DNA of 64,000 nucleotides from Stramonita haemastoma (GCA_030674155.1 CM060326.1:36732097-36796096); one strand, 5' to 3'. Positions 40,270-50,733 are shown, numbered from the stretch's first letter. Notes: generated by a model from the sequence alone, not told the origin. Program-made: numbers and translations.

Positions 40270-40556
40270 GGCGTGTGCACACACATTTGACGTAAATGTA
40301 CACACACGCACGAACACACGCACATACATACACGCACGCACACACGTACACACATACCCACGCACGCACAAACACACACAAACACACACACAGAGTCACA
40401 CTCAGATACAGAACATAAGAGGAAAGGACCTAGAGAAATAGAGTGAAGTAATAAACAAAAGAGAGAAAGAAAAAAATATTTAAAAAAGACAGAGAGAGAG
40501 AGAGATGAGAGAGGAGAGAGAGAGAGAGAGGAGAAGGAGAGAGAGAGGAGGAGAGT

Positions 40557-40612
<56 letters not shown>

Positions 40613-40696
40613 GAGAGGAGAGAGAGAGGAGAGGAGAGAAGAGAGGAGAGAAGAGAGAGAGAGAGAGAGAGGAGAGAGAAAAAAAAAAGAAAGAAA
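40270..40696. repeat. CA-rich then (GA)n-rich tract up to the gap
   Basis: CA/CGCA sequence 40270-40400 and GA-rich sequence 40488-40680, ending in an A-rich run at the N gap. The contig probably ended because of this low complexity. Confidence 0.95.
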
Positions 40697-40796
40697 NNNN
40701 NNNNNNNNNNNNNNNNNNNNNNNNNNNNNNNNNNNNNNNNNNNNNNNNNNNNNNNNNNNNNNNNNNNNNNNNNNNNNNNNNNNNNNNNNNNNNNNN
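40697..40796. other. Assembly gap of 100 Ns
   Basis: Exactly 100 N. The left side matches DNA downstream of the element (about 56845) and the right side is inside the 5' LTR, so the join is not genomic. Confidence 0.98.
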
Positions 40797-41179
40797 TGAT
40801 TGATAAATAAATTCGATTGCCTATATTAACCAAATTTAATGATGGATTTGGTTCAGTGAAAGTGTGTGTTAGTTTTTTCACACATGGAAGTTGGCCGGAA
40901 TAGTAAGACTTTTATTAATTAATTGTGAGAGTTTAGATTTATTTTATCATTGGGTGTTTGAGTGTGTGTAGTTGTTTTAGGCATGGAAGTTGGCTAGAAT
41001 TGTAAGACTTTTATTAATTAATTGTGAGAGTTTGGATTTGGCTTGGTGTAAATGCGTATTGTTTGACACCTAGAAGTTGGTTAAAATTATAAAGTTTTTA
41101 TTATTTAACTGTGTCAATTTTATAGTGAAATTTTAAGAATAATTAATTATTTGATTTTGTGTCATTCTGACACGAAGTT

Positions 41180-41187
41180 TATATAAA
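41180..41187 (+). promoter_or_regulatory. Candidate TATA box in the LTR
   Basis: TATATAAA (identical at 49670-49677 in the 3' LTR) stands in an otherwise ordinary segment about 1.2 kb before the LTR end. If used, U3 would be about 1 kb. It is only a motif match in AT-rich DNA. Confidence 0.25.
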
Positions 41188-41492
41188 TTGTAGTGATTGC
41201 AGATATATTAATGTGGATTAGTATAAAGTTGTGTTAAACTATTATGGTATAGTTTAATGGGAACATATGACTTTGAGTTAGAAATTGTGAAGGGCGTTTG
41301 TTGATGTTATTATTGAAAGTAAGGACTAGCCTAGTCCTGAGGTACTTGTTTTATGATTGTGTTAAGGGGTTCCGGTGATCTTGTGCGACTATGGTTAGTC
41401 ATTTGTCCGGAAGGCTGCTAGTTTTGTATACGACTTTTGAGACACTAGGTTATGCCCTACTCGATGTCTTTCCGTACCCTCTCTCTTTCGTT

Positions 41493-41554
<62 letters not shown>

Positions 41555-41568
41555 CCGTTCTCTCCTCT

Positions 41569-41613
<45 letters not shown>

Positions 41614-42100
41614 TGTGCCAATATTCATGAGTTTGATAGGAACCCTGTTGGGGAAGAGATCTTAGTATGGACTAAGATCTGTTGGACATTATTAGAGATG
41701 ATGTTGGTTGAGAGTATTGTCTAAAGAATTTTCCTATGTAAATTGTAATCATTGGTTGTTTGATTTCAATTGTATGCTCTCTGTCGGTTCCCTATGATTA
41801 ATTTGCTTTGGTTGACAGTACTGTGTAAGGGATTTTTCCTGGTTTTTGTAATCATTGTTGTTGATTTGTGATTGTATGTTCTGGGTTCTCTATGACTCAC
41901 TTGCTTTGGTTGACAGTACTGTGTAGGGGTTTTCCTGGTTAAATTTAATCATTGGTTGTTTGATTTATATTTTTTATTGGGTTCCCTGTGATTAACTGGG
42001 TAACTTGGTGTGAGTGATGAAAGGAATGTGGTTTCTTACGTTAGACAACAGTAGCATTTGCTACGGGTGCCTTTCATGAGTTATGTACCTGGTTAATTAT

Positions 42101-42292
42101 GGATAGTTACCTGAATTTTGTATTCGCTTCAGGTATGGTTTTAAATGTGGATAGTTACCTGAATTTTGTATTTGTTTCAGGTGTGTTGTTTTAAATATGG
42201 ATAGTTACCTGAATTTTGTACTTGTTTCAGGTGTGTGTTTTAAATATGGATAGTTACCTGAATTTTGTATGTGTTTCAGGTGTGTTTCTTCT
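42101..42292 (+). repeat. Four tandem 48-50-bp units near the 5' LTR end
   Basis: GGATAGTTACCTGAATTTTG starts at 42101, 42149, 42199 and 42248. Each unit ends in a (C/T)TTCAGGT(A/G)TG block. The same array is at 50734-50925 in the 3' LTR. Confidence 0.95.
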
Positions 42293-42389
42293 ATAGGTCA
42301 AAAAAAAACTTCTGCAACCATTGCACCCTGCCTGCACAGAGTGGTTCTTTGTGCCGAGAGAAATGATGTATTGTTGAACCTGCCAACAA

Positions 42390-42407
42390 TTGGCGCTGCG
42401 AGCAGGA
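42390..42407 (+). promoter_or_regulatory. Primer binding site
   Basis: Two bases after the LTR end the sequence reads TTGGCGCTGCGAGCAGGA. TGG pairs with the CCA end of a tRNA, and the position right after the LTR is where reverse transcription is primed. It does not match the common Lys (TGGCGCCCGAACAGG) type beyond TGGCGC, so I leave the primer tRNA unassigned. Confidence 0.75.
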
Positions 42408-42458
42408 TCGGCAGGACATGACCAGGTAGGAAAGAATCACACAGCCCACACGCACCAG

Positions 42459-43338
42459 ATGACGACGGAGGGTAACGGGGACCAACCACGGGGCATGCAG
42501 TGGTGGGCGCCGCCGAAGCTCCCAATCTTCACGGGAGAGTCAGCAGATGGGCCAGCCGAAGACTTCATCAGCGAGGTCACCAGGGTCCTGGGCTCCTATA
42601 CAATACCGGGGCCGGTGGCGGTGGAATTCATCATCCGCCATCTACAAGGGAAGGCCAGACGGGAGGTGCTTGGGAGAGAAGGAAATGACTCTCCCGAAAG
42701 GTACTTAAGGTATGAGTGATACTTTTGGGGACAGAAGGCCTCTGACTACCTTGATGTCGGCGTTCCACAGCCGACGCCAGCTCCCGGGCCAGTCTGTACT
42801 AGAATACGCACAAGCCCTAAAAAAATCTTAGGGACCAAGTAAGTGACAGAGACAAGAATAGTGTCCCCTCTGATATGCTTCGGGACGCTCCATTGAGGGT
42901 CTTGAGTCCACCACCCTCAAGCGAGAACTCAGGAGGTTAGTGAGGGAAAGGGAGGGGATGGACTTCTTTTCCATCAGGGACGAGGCTCTGAGGTGGACCA
43001 GAGAAGAAGGAGACCCGATGGAGGCCACCCCCCCGGTGACCTCATCAGTGTTCCAACAGCACCTGTCTCCTCCGGCTCCATCTCCACAGGTGGCTGAACT
43101 GGGGCGGCAGGTGGCCACGCTGACGACCACCGTTGAGGCCCTGCAGACCTCCCTGATGTCCCTCACGAAGCGCCTTGAGTCCACGACTCCCGCCCGCACG
43201 ACCACCTTCCCAGTGGGGCAGACCACCAAACAGGACAGTAAGTGTTTCTACTGTCACAGGGGAGGCCATCTGAGACGAGACTGCCTGAAGAGGAAGAGGG
43301 ACGAGGAGAAGGCCCGAAACAAGGAGACGGGAAACTAG
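42459..43338 (+). pseudogene. gag (capsid/nucleocapsid), frame-disrupted
   Basis: Gag is the structural polyprotein that packages element RNA. The first ATG in the leader frame is at 42459; that frame stops at 42719. Gag-like sequence continues in another frame from about 42724, meets a stop in the A-run near 42817-42840 and resumes in a single open frame from about 42895 to the TAG at 43336-43338. The downstream part includes a coiled-coil-like AELGRQVATLTTTVEALQTS region and a nucleocapsid CCHC zinc knuckle (C-X2-C-X4-H-X4-C, codons at 43243, 43252, 43267 and 43282) followed by a basic tail. At least three single-base indels are implied within 42700-42900. They may be real decay or consensus errors, given the poor sequence elsewhere. 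Confidence 0.85.
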
Positions 43339-43387
43339 CGTCCTCTGTTGTGGCCAGCCAAGCAACGGAGGCAGACACAAGGGCTGG
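43329..43387 (+). promoter_or_regulatory. Programmed -1 ribosomal frameshift signal with pseudoknot
   Basis: The heptamer G GGA AAC (43329-43335) fits X XXY YYZ in the gag frame and is followed directly by the gag stop TAG. Shifting back one base leads into the protease frame. After a 6-base spacer, 43342-43350 can pair with 43363-43371 (9 pairs, one G.U). Within its loop 43354-43359 (CCAGCC) can pair with 43382-43387 (GGCTGG), forming an H-type pseudoknot with loops of 3, 3 and 10 bases. Slippery site, spacer and knot all fit the canonical geometry of retroviral gag-pro signals. Confidence 0.85.
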
Positions 43388-43796
43388 TAAAGTCAGTGTA
43401 ACGGGGCAGTGTCCACGGACAATGGTTAGTGTAGAAGGGAAAGAAGTTCAAGCTCTAGTAGATACAGGTAGTGAAGTAAGTACCTTGACAGAGTCTTGGT
43501 ATAGGGAGTATTTGAGTAAGTTACCTTTGCAACAAGTAACTTGGCTAAGTCTTAAAGCAGCAAATGGACTAGACATTCCTTATGTAGGGTTGTTAAAGGG
43601 TCCGTGCAAGTGTTTGGCAAGAGTTGTAGAGCTTCTTTTTTTAGTTGTTAAGGACTCTGTAGATTCTTCTACTTATGCTAAGAAGTTGAAAACACCAGCT
43701 ATTTTAGGGATGAATATTTTACAGCAGGTTGTGTCACCCTTGATAAGGTTAGTATGCATGATAGTTTTCCTCCTTGTTTACAGCCAGTTATCATGA
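43335..43796 (+). CDS. Retropepsin-like protease (pro), reached by -1 frameshift
   Basis: Aspartic protease that would cleave the Gag and Pol polyproteins. In the -1 frame relative to gag the reading continues from the slippery site. The catalytic motif LVDTGSE has its DTG at 43461-43469, and the second conserved block ILGMNIL lies at 43701-43721, about 80 residues later, as in retropepsins. There is no start codon of its own, consistent with expression as a Gag-Pro-Pol fusion. The frame stops at 43794-43796, although polypeptide-like sequence continues in another frame (43774-44175). That means a +1-type break near 43735-43775 separates protease from RT. Confidence 0.85.
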   Translation, partial: LASSVVASQATEADTRAGKVSVTGQCPRTMVSVEGKEVQALVDTGSEVSTLTESWYREYLSKLPLQQVTWLSLKAANGLDIPYVGLLKGPCKCLARVVELLFLVVKDSVDSSTYAKKLKTPAILGMNILQQVVSPLIRLVCMIVFLLVYSQLS

Positions 43797-44175
43797 AATC
43801 CGTGCCATGCATACCTCGGTGAGGGGAGTGGCTAAGGTAGTGGGCAGAACCAGGGTTCCCGGCTGCAGCTTGGTGGCGGTGAAGGTGAGTGGCATAGAGA
43901 AGCCCTTGAGGAATCTTGTTGCCGACCATCAGGGCATACCTTACCTCAAGGTTTGTTTGTTGTTCCCACGTTGGTTGGTGCTGATAACTCCTCCAGGTAT
44001 GGGCAGAGTGGTCAACCTGTCTGAAGAAGATGTCTATCTTCATCCCCGAACCCCGTTGGCCCTGCTTCATGCAGTTGAGGAGATAGAGTCTCAGAATGCT
44101 TGTCAGTTGGAGGTTACCTCTAATGAAATCATTGTTCAGAAAGAGAGGCATCCCAAGAACCGGAGCCAGACATAG
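43774..44175 (+). pseudogene. Protease-RT linker of pol, out of frame
   Basis: About 130 codons in a frame different from both protease and RT. The content (VAKVVGRTRVPGCSLVAVKV, DVYLHPRTPLALLHAVE) resembles the linker that precedes RT in gypsy polyproteins, where repeated VxxxTxVPGxS-like blocks occur. A second indel near 44145-44160 restores the RT frame, so two compensating single-base changes flank this piece. Real decay and sequencing error cannot be told apart here. Confidence 0.6.
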
Positions 44176-44180
44176 GTGCT

Positions 44181-47100
44181 GTGTTTGATCTGTCAGATTT
44201 CCCTGGTACAGCAGAACAGAAACAACAAGTGGTAGATCTCTTTTCCCGTTATCGGCATGTCATTGCTTCAGATGATGCTGACATTGGCTTCACGGATAGA
44301 GTGTCACACAAGATTCGAACCACAGATGACATTCCAGTTGTTCAATCCCATCGCTCAGTGGCACCCCGTGATTTTCGAGAGGTTAAGGGGCACATTCAGG
44401 AGTTGCTAGAAAAAGAGATCATTAGGGAAAGCCATAGTCCTTATGCAGCACCCATAGTTGTAGTTCAGAAGAAAAATGGAAAGATGCGCCTCTGTGTTGA
44501 CTATCGGCGTCTGAATAGTAAGACAGTGAAAGATGCTTACCCCCTGCCTAGGATTCAGGAGAGTTTTGATGCCCTTTCTGGTGCAAAGTTTTTCTCAACT
44601 CTTGATCTAGCTAGTGGGTATCATCAGATTGCTATGGACCCAACAGATCAGCAGAAGACTGCTTTCACCACTCCGTTTGGCCTGTATGAGTTCACAAGGA
44701 TGCCCTTTGGGCTATCTGGCGCACCTGCCACATTTCAGCGCCTTATGAACTCAGCCATGTCAGACTTTCTGTTTGACTTCTTGTTGGTCTATCTGGATGA
44801 TCTGATGATATACTCCAACACTTTCACTGACCATTTGCAGCATCTTGAAAGAGTTTTGAAGAGAATTGGCGAAACAGGGTTGAAGCTCAACTTAGAAAAA
44901 TGCCAGCTGTTGCGTGGAAAAGTCAGTTACCTAGGGCATACTATCTCTGCCCAAGGGGTGAGTTGTCAGGCTGAGAAGACAGAGGTAGTTCGGAACTGGC
45001 CTGTTCCAAATAATGTGAGGGAATTGCGATCATTTCTGGGGTTTGCTGGTTACTATCGCCGCTTTGTGGCAAACTATTCTCAAACAGCAGGCCCACTGCA
45101 TAGTCTGGTCAACCAGCACTCCAAGGGCAAGAAAGGGAAGTTTGCCTCTATTAGCGAGGCGTGGCAGGAGAAGCATCAGACAGCTTTCGACAAGTTGAAA
45201 CAGGCTTTGACAGGGGCTGAGGTTCTAGCATTTGCAGATTTCTCCCAACCTTTCATTCTGGAGGTAGATGCAAGCTATGAGGGGCTTGGAGCAATTCTGA
45301 GTCAGAAGCAGGGAGATGGGGCTACTAGGGTGATAGCTTATGCAAGTCGCCGGTTGCGTCCAACAGAGAAGAATGAAGCCAACTATAGCAGTTTCAAGCT
45401 TGAGATGTTGGCACTGAAGTGGGCAGTGACAGAGAAATTTAGAGGGTACTTGTTAGGATCTCAGTTTGTGGTGTTCACAGATAACAACCCTCTGGCTCAT
45501 TTCAAGTCCTCTAAACTAGGGGCCCTGGAGCAAAGATGGGCAGCCCAACTGGCACAGTTCGATTTTGATGTGAAGTATCGGCCAGGTAGAGAGAATCGAG
45601 CTGATGCTCTGTCGAGGTTACCCCCCCTTGTTGACATTAGTCGGAAAGGCACTAGTATACCTCCCGAGGTAGCGACTGTTCAGGAGTCTTGGTGTCAGGT
45701 TCTTGAAGTTTCTGAGTCAAAAGGGGTGTCTGGCAAGCAGACTGAGTTGTTGTCTGCACCGGCACCAAGAGATGTAGCTAAGCTGCAGAGGGAAGACCCC
45801 GTATTGGGACAGGTGGTCAATCACTGGCCTAACAAGCCACCAGGGAAACTTGGAGGTTTGGAGAGGGCTTTGTCTAAGCAACATTCCAAGTTGTTGATGA
45901 AGGATGGAGTAATGTACCGGAGAGTCCAGGATTCTGTTTGGGGAGAGTTAGAGCAGTTGGTCCTTCCATCTACTCTCCGCCCGGATGTGCTCCATGAGCT
46001 TCATGACGGAATGGGTCACCAAGGGTTAGATCGCACCCTCAGTCTTTTGCGTCAGAGAGTCTATTGGCCAGGCATGACTAAAGATGTGCAACAGTATATT
46101 GATGGATGTTCACGTTGCTTGGTCAACAAGCAGACTGTTGCAAAACCCCCTGCCGGGCATATCCAGGCCAGTCGTCCCCTTCAGATCTTAGCAATTGATT
46201 TCACCAAGCTGGACATGGCAAGTGATGGTCGGGAAAATGTGTTGGTCATGACTGATGTTTTCACAAAGTTCACAGTGGCTGTGCCCACAAAGAACCAGGA
46301 GGCCAACACTGTTGTTCAGGTCTTAGTGAAGGAGTGGTTCAGTCGCTATGGGGTGCCAGAGAGAATCCATAGTGATCAAGGGAGAGATTTTGAGTCTGCT
46401 CTAGTTCGCTCTCTCTGCGAAATGTATGGCATTCGTAAGACCAGGACTACTCCATACCATCCACAGGGCAATGGACAGTGCGAACGGTTCAACCGCACAC
46501 TTCATGGTCTCTTGCGGACGTTGTCAGCTCAACAAAAGAAAAAGTGGCCTTTCCACCTACAAGAGTTAGTACAGGCCTACAATAATACCCCTCATTCAGT
46601 CACTGGATTCTCACCCCACTATCTCCTGTTTGGGCAAAATCCACATCTGCCAGTGGATATCTGGTTAGGACGGGAAACAGTGTCAGCCTCTTGTGCCAAA
46701 GACTGGGTCCGTCAACATCGTGCAAGACTTTTGGAGGCACACTCAAAGGTGCAGAACTACTACCGCAAGGTAGCGGAGGGTTGCTCAAAAGAACAACCCA
46801 AAAGGGATACATCTCTTGCGATAGGAGACTTTGTCTACATCAAGAGTAGGGGGACTGGGAGAAGGAAGATCCAAGATCGGTGGCTTCCGGAATTGCATGT
46901 GGTTACGGCAAGGCCTTTTGAAGATACTCATGTGTACGTTGTGCGTCCACATACTGGAGGGCGTGAGTTTACTTTAAACCGCGCAGATCTCTTGCCTGTC
47001 ACAGGTCAGGTTGTAGCTCCACCAGTGGAGAAAGTGATAGAGATGCCAGTTCAGCCAGTTTGGGAGGACAGTGAGGATGAGGAGAATGAATGGATTTTGA

Positions 47101-47270
47101 TTCCAGTTCAATCTGCAAATCTAGGTTCCGAGTCACCAAAGGTTTCAGTCCAAAATACAGATCAAAGGGAAGTAACTTTCGGGAAACCTGATTCACAGAG
47201 ACTTGCCCAAGTGCCACTTCGCAGAAGTGCACGGATAAACAAAGGTGTTCCCCCAAATCAGATGAGCTAA
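44181..47270 (+). CDS. Pol polyprotein: reverse transcriptase, RNase H, integrase
   Basis: A 1029-codon open frame; the first codon is GTG and the frame extends upstream to about 44150, so it is part of a longer polyprotein rather than separately initiated. RT: LDLASGYHQI with catalytic Asp142 and YLDD at 204-207. RNase H: Asp363 (FILEVDASYEG), Glu408 (FKLEMLALKW), Asp434 (FTDNNPL) and Asp475 (RADALSRLP). Integrase: zinc-binding His608, His613, Cys643 and Cys646, then the DDE triad Asp673, Asp732 and Glu768 (spacing 58 and 35 residues). A GPY/F-like module lies around residues 880-940, and an acidic then basic tail ends RRSARINKG. No chromodomain is visible. All catalytic residues are present, so the enzymes could be active if expressed. 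Confidence 0.96.
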   Translation: MFDLSDFPGTAEQKQQVVDLFSRYRHVIASDDADIGFTDRVSHKIRTTDDIPVVQSHRSVAPRDFREVKGHIQELLEKEIIRESHSPYAAPIVVVQKKNGKMRLCVDYRRLNSKTVKDAYPLPRIQESFDALSGAKFFSTLDLASGYHQIAMDPTDQQKTAFTTPFGLYEFTRMPFGLSGAPATFQRLMNSAMSDFLFDFLLVYLDDLMIYSNTFTDHLQHLERVLKRIGETGLKLNLEKCQLLRGKVSYLGHTISAQGVSCQAEKTEVVRNWPVPNNVRELRSFLGFAGYYRRFVANYSQTAGPLHSLVNQHSKGKKGKFASISEAWQEKHQTAFDKLKQALTGAEVLAFADFSQPFILEVDASYEGLGAILSQKQGDGATRVIAYASRRLRPTEKNEANYSSFKLEMLALKWAVTEKFRGYLLGSQFVVFTDNNPLAHFKSSKLGALEQRWAAQLAQFDFDVKYRPGRENRADALSRLPPLVDISRKGTSIPPEVATVQESWCQVLEVSESKGVSGKQTELLSAPAPRDVAKLQREDPVLGQVVNHWPNKPPGKLGGLERALSKQHSKLLMKDGVMYRRVQDSVWGELEQLVLPSTLRPDVLHELHDGMGHQGLDRTLSLLRQRVYWPGMTKDVQQYIDGCSRCLVNKQTVAKPPAGHIQASRPLQILAIDFTKLDMASDGRENVLVMTDVFTKFTVAVPTKNQEANTVVQVLVKEWFSRYGVPERIHSDQGRDFESALVRSLCEMYGIRKTRTTPYHPQGNGQCERFNRTLHGLLRTLSAQQKKKWPFHLQELVQAYNNTPHSVTGFSPHYLLFGQNPHLPVDIWLGRETVSASCAKDWVRQHRARLLEAHSKVQNYYRKVAEGCSKEQPKRDTSLAIGDFVYIKSRGTGRRKIQDRWLPELHVVTARPFEDTHVYVVRPHTGGREFTLNRADLLPVTGQVVAPPVEKVIEMPVQPVWEDSEDEENEWILIPVQSANLGSESPKVSVQNTDQREVTFGKPDSQRLAQVPLRRSARINKGVPPNQMS

Positions 47271-48670
47271 TCAGATAGAGTAGAAGAAGGCTCTTGGAGA
47301 GTTGATACCAACCAATTTGTAAAGCTTGTAAGGGTCTGTCTGTATCCGGTTGGTAATAGGTTGATTTAAAGTAGCTACTATAGTTCATTCAATTTGGGCG
47401 GTTTTGAAAAGCTTTTAGCTGTCAACTCCAATCTATTTTTTGGTGTTGTTGTGTCAGGAGAATTGACTTTAAGCATGTCGCGTTTTGGTTACTGCTTGTT
47501 TGGGTTTTAAGCATGTAAAGAGGACATGGCTTTGAAAAGTTTGGGGAGTTTAGGCACAATGTTTGTTGCACTTTATTCTCGGTTATTGTTTGTATTTTGT
47601 ACCACTTCATGTCACAACAGTCTATGTTAGCTGTTGTGGGTGAAAAGTTTCCATGCAAGAAAAGGAAACGAATAAGAGGAAAAGGAAGCATGAGACAAAC
47701 AAGAATGAATCTGTCAGAGTCCCGGTTCAGAGAGATTCAAACCCCCAGAATGTTGATGTAAATGGTATTAAAGCGGTGACTGATGTGTCTTTGGTTAAGA
47801 CAGGTATGAATCCTCTGCTAGCTTCTAGCATGGAGGATGAGTCACAGGAGGGTGGATGGGTGCTGCTGCCCATTTTCACCCAAACCAGTTGCTTCTGGTT
47901 GTTCTCCATCGAGGAGAAGTGGACAAAGTGAAAAGATGTCCACTGCTGTGACTGGGACAAGATATTCAGGATCTTTGTGCAAACAGCCTGACGTAGGTTT
48001 GCATGGTGATGTGTCTCATCTGAAAGAAGACAGGCATGGACATTTAGGGCTTGATGTGGGTTTGTCCCATAAGGTTCCTGATAGAGGAAAATGGTGCAGG
48101 AAAGAGCCTTTGCCATGCAGAGATAGGTTTGTGGCAAGGAGGAAAAATGGTATTCCTGTAAGGGTTGCAGCATGTGGTTAACTGATGATGTGTGGTTGTA
48201 GTTACTATGTTTGGATTTGCAGTTATAGTAACTATGAATGTTGTGTTCTATTCTGTTCTGGATGTGTTGGTGTAACAATGAATGTTTTTATGATGCTTTT
48301 GTGTTGCAAAGGGTTTGATTTTGAAGAATATTGTCATTGTTTTGCATATGCTTTCATGATTATGCTGGTTGGTATTTGTCATTGAATTTTTGTGTTTATT
48401 AATGGTAACACAGGAAGGCTTTGAGGAAGATGATGGAATATGATGAATATGGCAAATAGTATTTTGTTCGGTAAATCTAGTGTTGTAATTTTGAAGCCAG
48501 TCGTGGAATTGTGGTTTTGAAGTAGGCCTAGTTGGTACAGGCCTAGATGGGAAATCTGAGAGGTTTCGCGAGTTTTGTTTTAGAGGTTTCTCAGATTTGT
48601 TAATTCTCAGTTTCTCTGTCAGGCTATGTTGTTGATGAGGACTGTAGACATGCAATGAGGACATTGCATT
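47271..48670 (+). other. 1.4-kb post-pol region, no clear envelope
   Basis: Between the pol stop and the 3' LTR lie only short frames (47653-47931, 47837-48181 and 48185-48385). The first has a Lys/Arg-rich start and an EGGWVLLPI segment that resembles ENEWILIPV in the pol tail. The last is Cys-rich and hydrophobic but lacks a signal peptide, fusion peptide or cleavage-site pattern. I do not assign env. It could be non-coding or a decayed extra frame. Confidence 0.6.
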
Positions 48671-48671
48671 T

Positions 48672-48687
48672 TAAAGCTTGGGGAGTG
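48672..48687 (+). promoter_or_regulatory. Polypurine tract for plus-strand priming
   Basis: TAAAGCTTGGGGAGTG immediately precedes the TGTTATAG start of the 3' LTR. Its purine core is short (GGGGAG), and the position is what defines it. Confidence 0.65.
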
Positions 48688-49352
48688 TGTTATAGTGTGC
48701 ACTTTAGACAGTATAACTAGACACTAGGTTAGACTACAACCCTCTCCTCCCCCCCCCTCCTCCTTCCCCTTCTCTTCTAAGAGTGTTACAGGGGCTGGCA
48801 TAGGTCTATGTGTACCCGACTATGTGTACCCGACTTATTTTTCTTTGTTAGCGCGAGAGTCGGAATTAGAGAGGGAGAGTGAGTCGTGCTTCCCACTTGA
48901 GACAAGCTGGCGACAATTAACAGGTCGGCCCTGCTAGTCTATTGCTCAACAAGCTTGTTGTTGTGGTCAATTTTTGCTGACTTGGTTCTTTTCAAATTTC
49001 TAGTTTAAATTGATTGGGCTAAGCCCAAGTCACCTGGTACCCCCCTGGACAGGCTTAGTTCAAATCTATTGGCTGAAGACAGAAATAGTTGGGAAGAAGT
49101 AAGGGAAGCGGACAGTCGCTCAGCCATTCCCTGCAACAACCTGAAGACGGCAAGACGTTCGCAAACTGTCGTTCGCAAACTGTCGGAGCCCTAACGATGT
49201 GACAGGCTAGTGCCGTAGCTGCTTTTTTGGTTGAGCTGTAAGTGAAACATTTTTTATTGCAGTTTAGTTTTATTAGGGTGATAGTTGATTGATAAATAAA
49301 TTCGATTGCCTATATTAACCAAATTTAATGATGGATTTGGTTCAGTGAAAGT

Positions 49353-49640
49353 GTGTGTAGTTGTTTCACACATGGAAGTTGGCCGGAATAGTAAGACTTT
49401 TATTAATTAATTGTGAGAGTTTAGATTTATTTTATCATTGGGTGTTTGAGTGTGTGTAGTTGTTTTAGGCATGGAAGTTGGCTAGAATTGTAAGACTTTT
49501 ATTAATTAATTGTGAGAGTTTTGGATTTGGCTTGGTGTAAATGCGTATTGTTTGACACCTAGAAGTTGGTTAAAATTATAAAGTTTTTTATTATTTAACT
49601 GTGTCAATTTTATAGTGAAATTTTAAGAATAATTAATTAT
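49353..49640 (+). repeat. LTR-internal tandem repeat array A (~100 bp, 3 units)
   Basis: GTGTGTAGTTGTTT...ATGGAAGTTGGC...TAAGACTTTTATTAATTAAT recurs from 49353 and 49452, with a more diverged third unit from about 49540. The corresponding 5' LTR region is 40862-41130. Confidence 0.85.
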
Positions 49641-49987
49641 TTGATTTTGTGTCATTCTGACACGAAGTTTATATAAATTGTAGTGATTGCAGATATATTA
49701 ATGTGGATTAGTATAAAGTTGTTGTGTTAAACTATTATGGTATAGTTTAATGGGAACATATGACTTTGAGTTAGAAATTGTGAAGGGCGTTTGTTGATGT
49801 TATTATTTGAAAGTAAGGACTAGCCTAGTCCTTGAGGTACTTGTTTTATGATTGTGTTAAGGGGTTCCGGTGATCTTGTGCGACTATGGTTAGTCATTTG
49901 TCCGGAAGGCTGCTAGTTTTGTATACGACTTTTGAGACACTAGGTTATGCCTACTCGATGTCTTCCGTACCCTCTCCTTTCGTTTCT

Positions 49988-50048
<61 letters not shown>

Positions 50049-50149
50049 CTCTCTCATCTCGCTCGTTCTCTCTGCTCTCTCCTCTCCTCTCTCTCTCTCT
50101 CTCTTCTCTCCTCTCTCTCTCTCTCTCTCTCTTCTCCTCTCGCCTCCGT

Positions 50150-50251
<102 letters not shown>

Positions 50252-50362
50252 CCAATATTCATGAGTTTGATAGGAACCCTGTTGGGGAAGAGATCTTAGT
50301 ATGGACTAAGATCTGTTGGACATTATTAGAGATGATGTTGGTTGAGAGTATTGTCTAAAGAA

Positions 50363-50640
50363 TTTTCCTATGTAAATTGTAATCATTGGTTGTTTGATTT
50401 CAATTGTATGCTCTCTGTCGGTTCCCTATGATTAATTTGCTTTGGTTGACAGTACTGTGTAAGGGATTTTCCTGGTTTATTGTAATCATTGTTGTTGATT
50501 TGTGATTGTATGTTCTGGGTTCTCTATGACTCACTTGCTTTGGTTGACAGTACTGTGTAAGGGGTTTCCTGGTTAAATTTAATCATTGGTTGTTTGATTT
50601 ATATTTTTATTGGGTTCCCTGTGATTAACTGGGTAACTTG
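50363..50640 (+). repeat. LTR-internal tandem repeat array B (~100 bp, 3 units)
   Basis: Units starting about 50363, 50467 and 50564 share TTTCCT..., AATCATTG(G)TTG, GATT..., GGTTC(T/C)CT(A/G)TGA and CTTTGGTTGACAGTACTG (first two). The third is incomplete. Confidence 0.85.
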
Positions 50641-50733
50641 GTGTGAGTGATGAAAGGAATGTGGTTTCTTACGTTAGACAACAGTAGCATTTGCTACGGG
50701 TGCCTTTCATGAGTTATGTACCTGGTTAATTAT

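Larger units (their letters stand above)
40797..42388 (+). repeat. 5' LTR, positions ~599 to end
   Basis: Aligned with 49286-51022. It contains a CT tract (about 41498-41612), two sets of ~100-bp tandem units and four 48-50-bp units, and ends TTGAACCTGCCAACA at 42388. The missing first ~598 bases are present in contig 1 (9529-10150). Confidence 0.93.

Noticed and set aside
48185..48385. Cys-rich hydrophobic frame as possible envelope
   Set aside because: Too short, with no signal peptide, processing site or transmembrane anchor pattern, and in T/G-rich DNA that yields Cys/Val/Met by composition.
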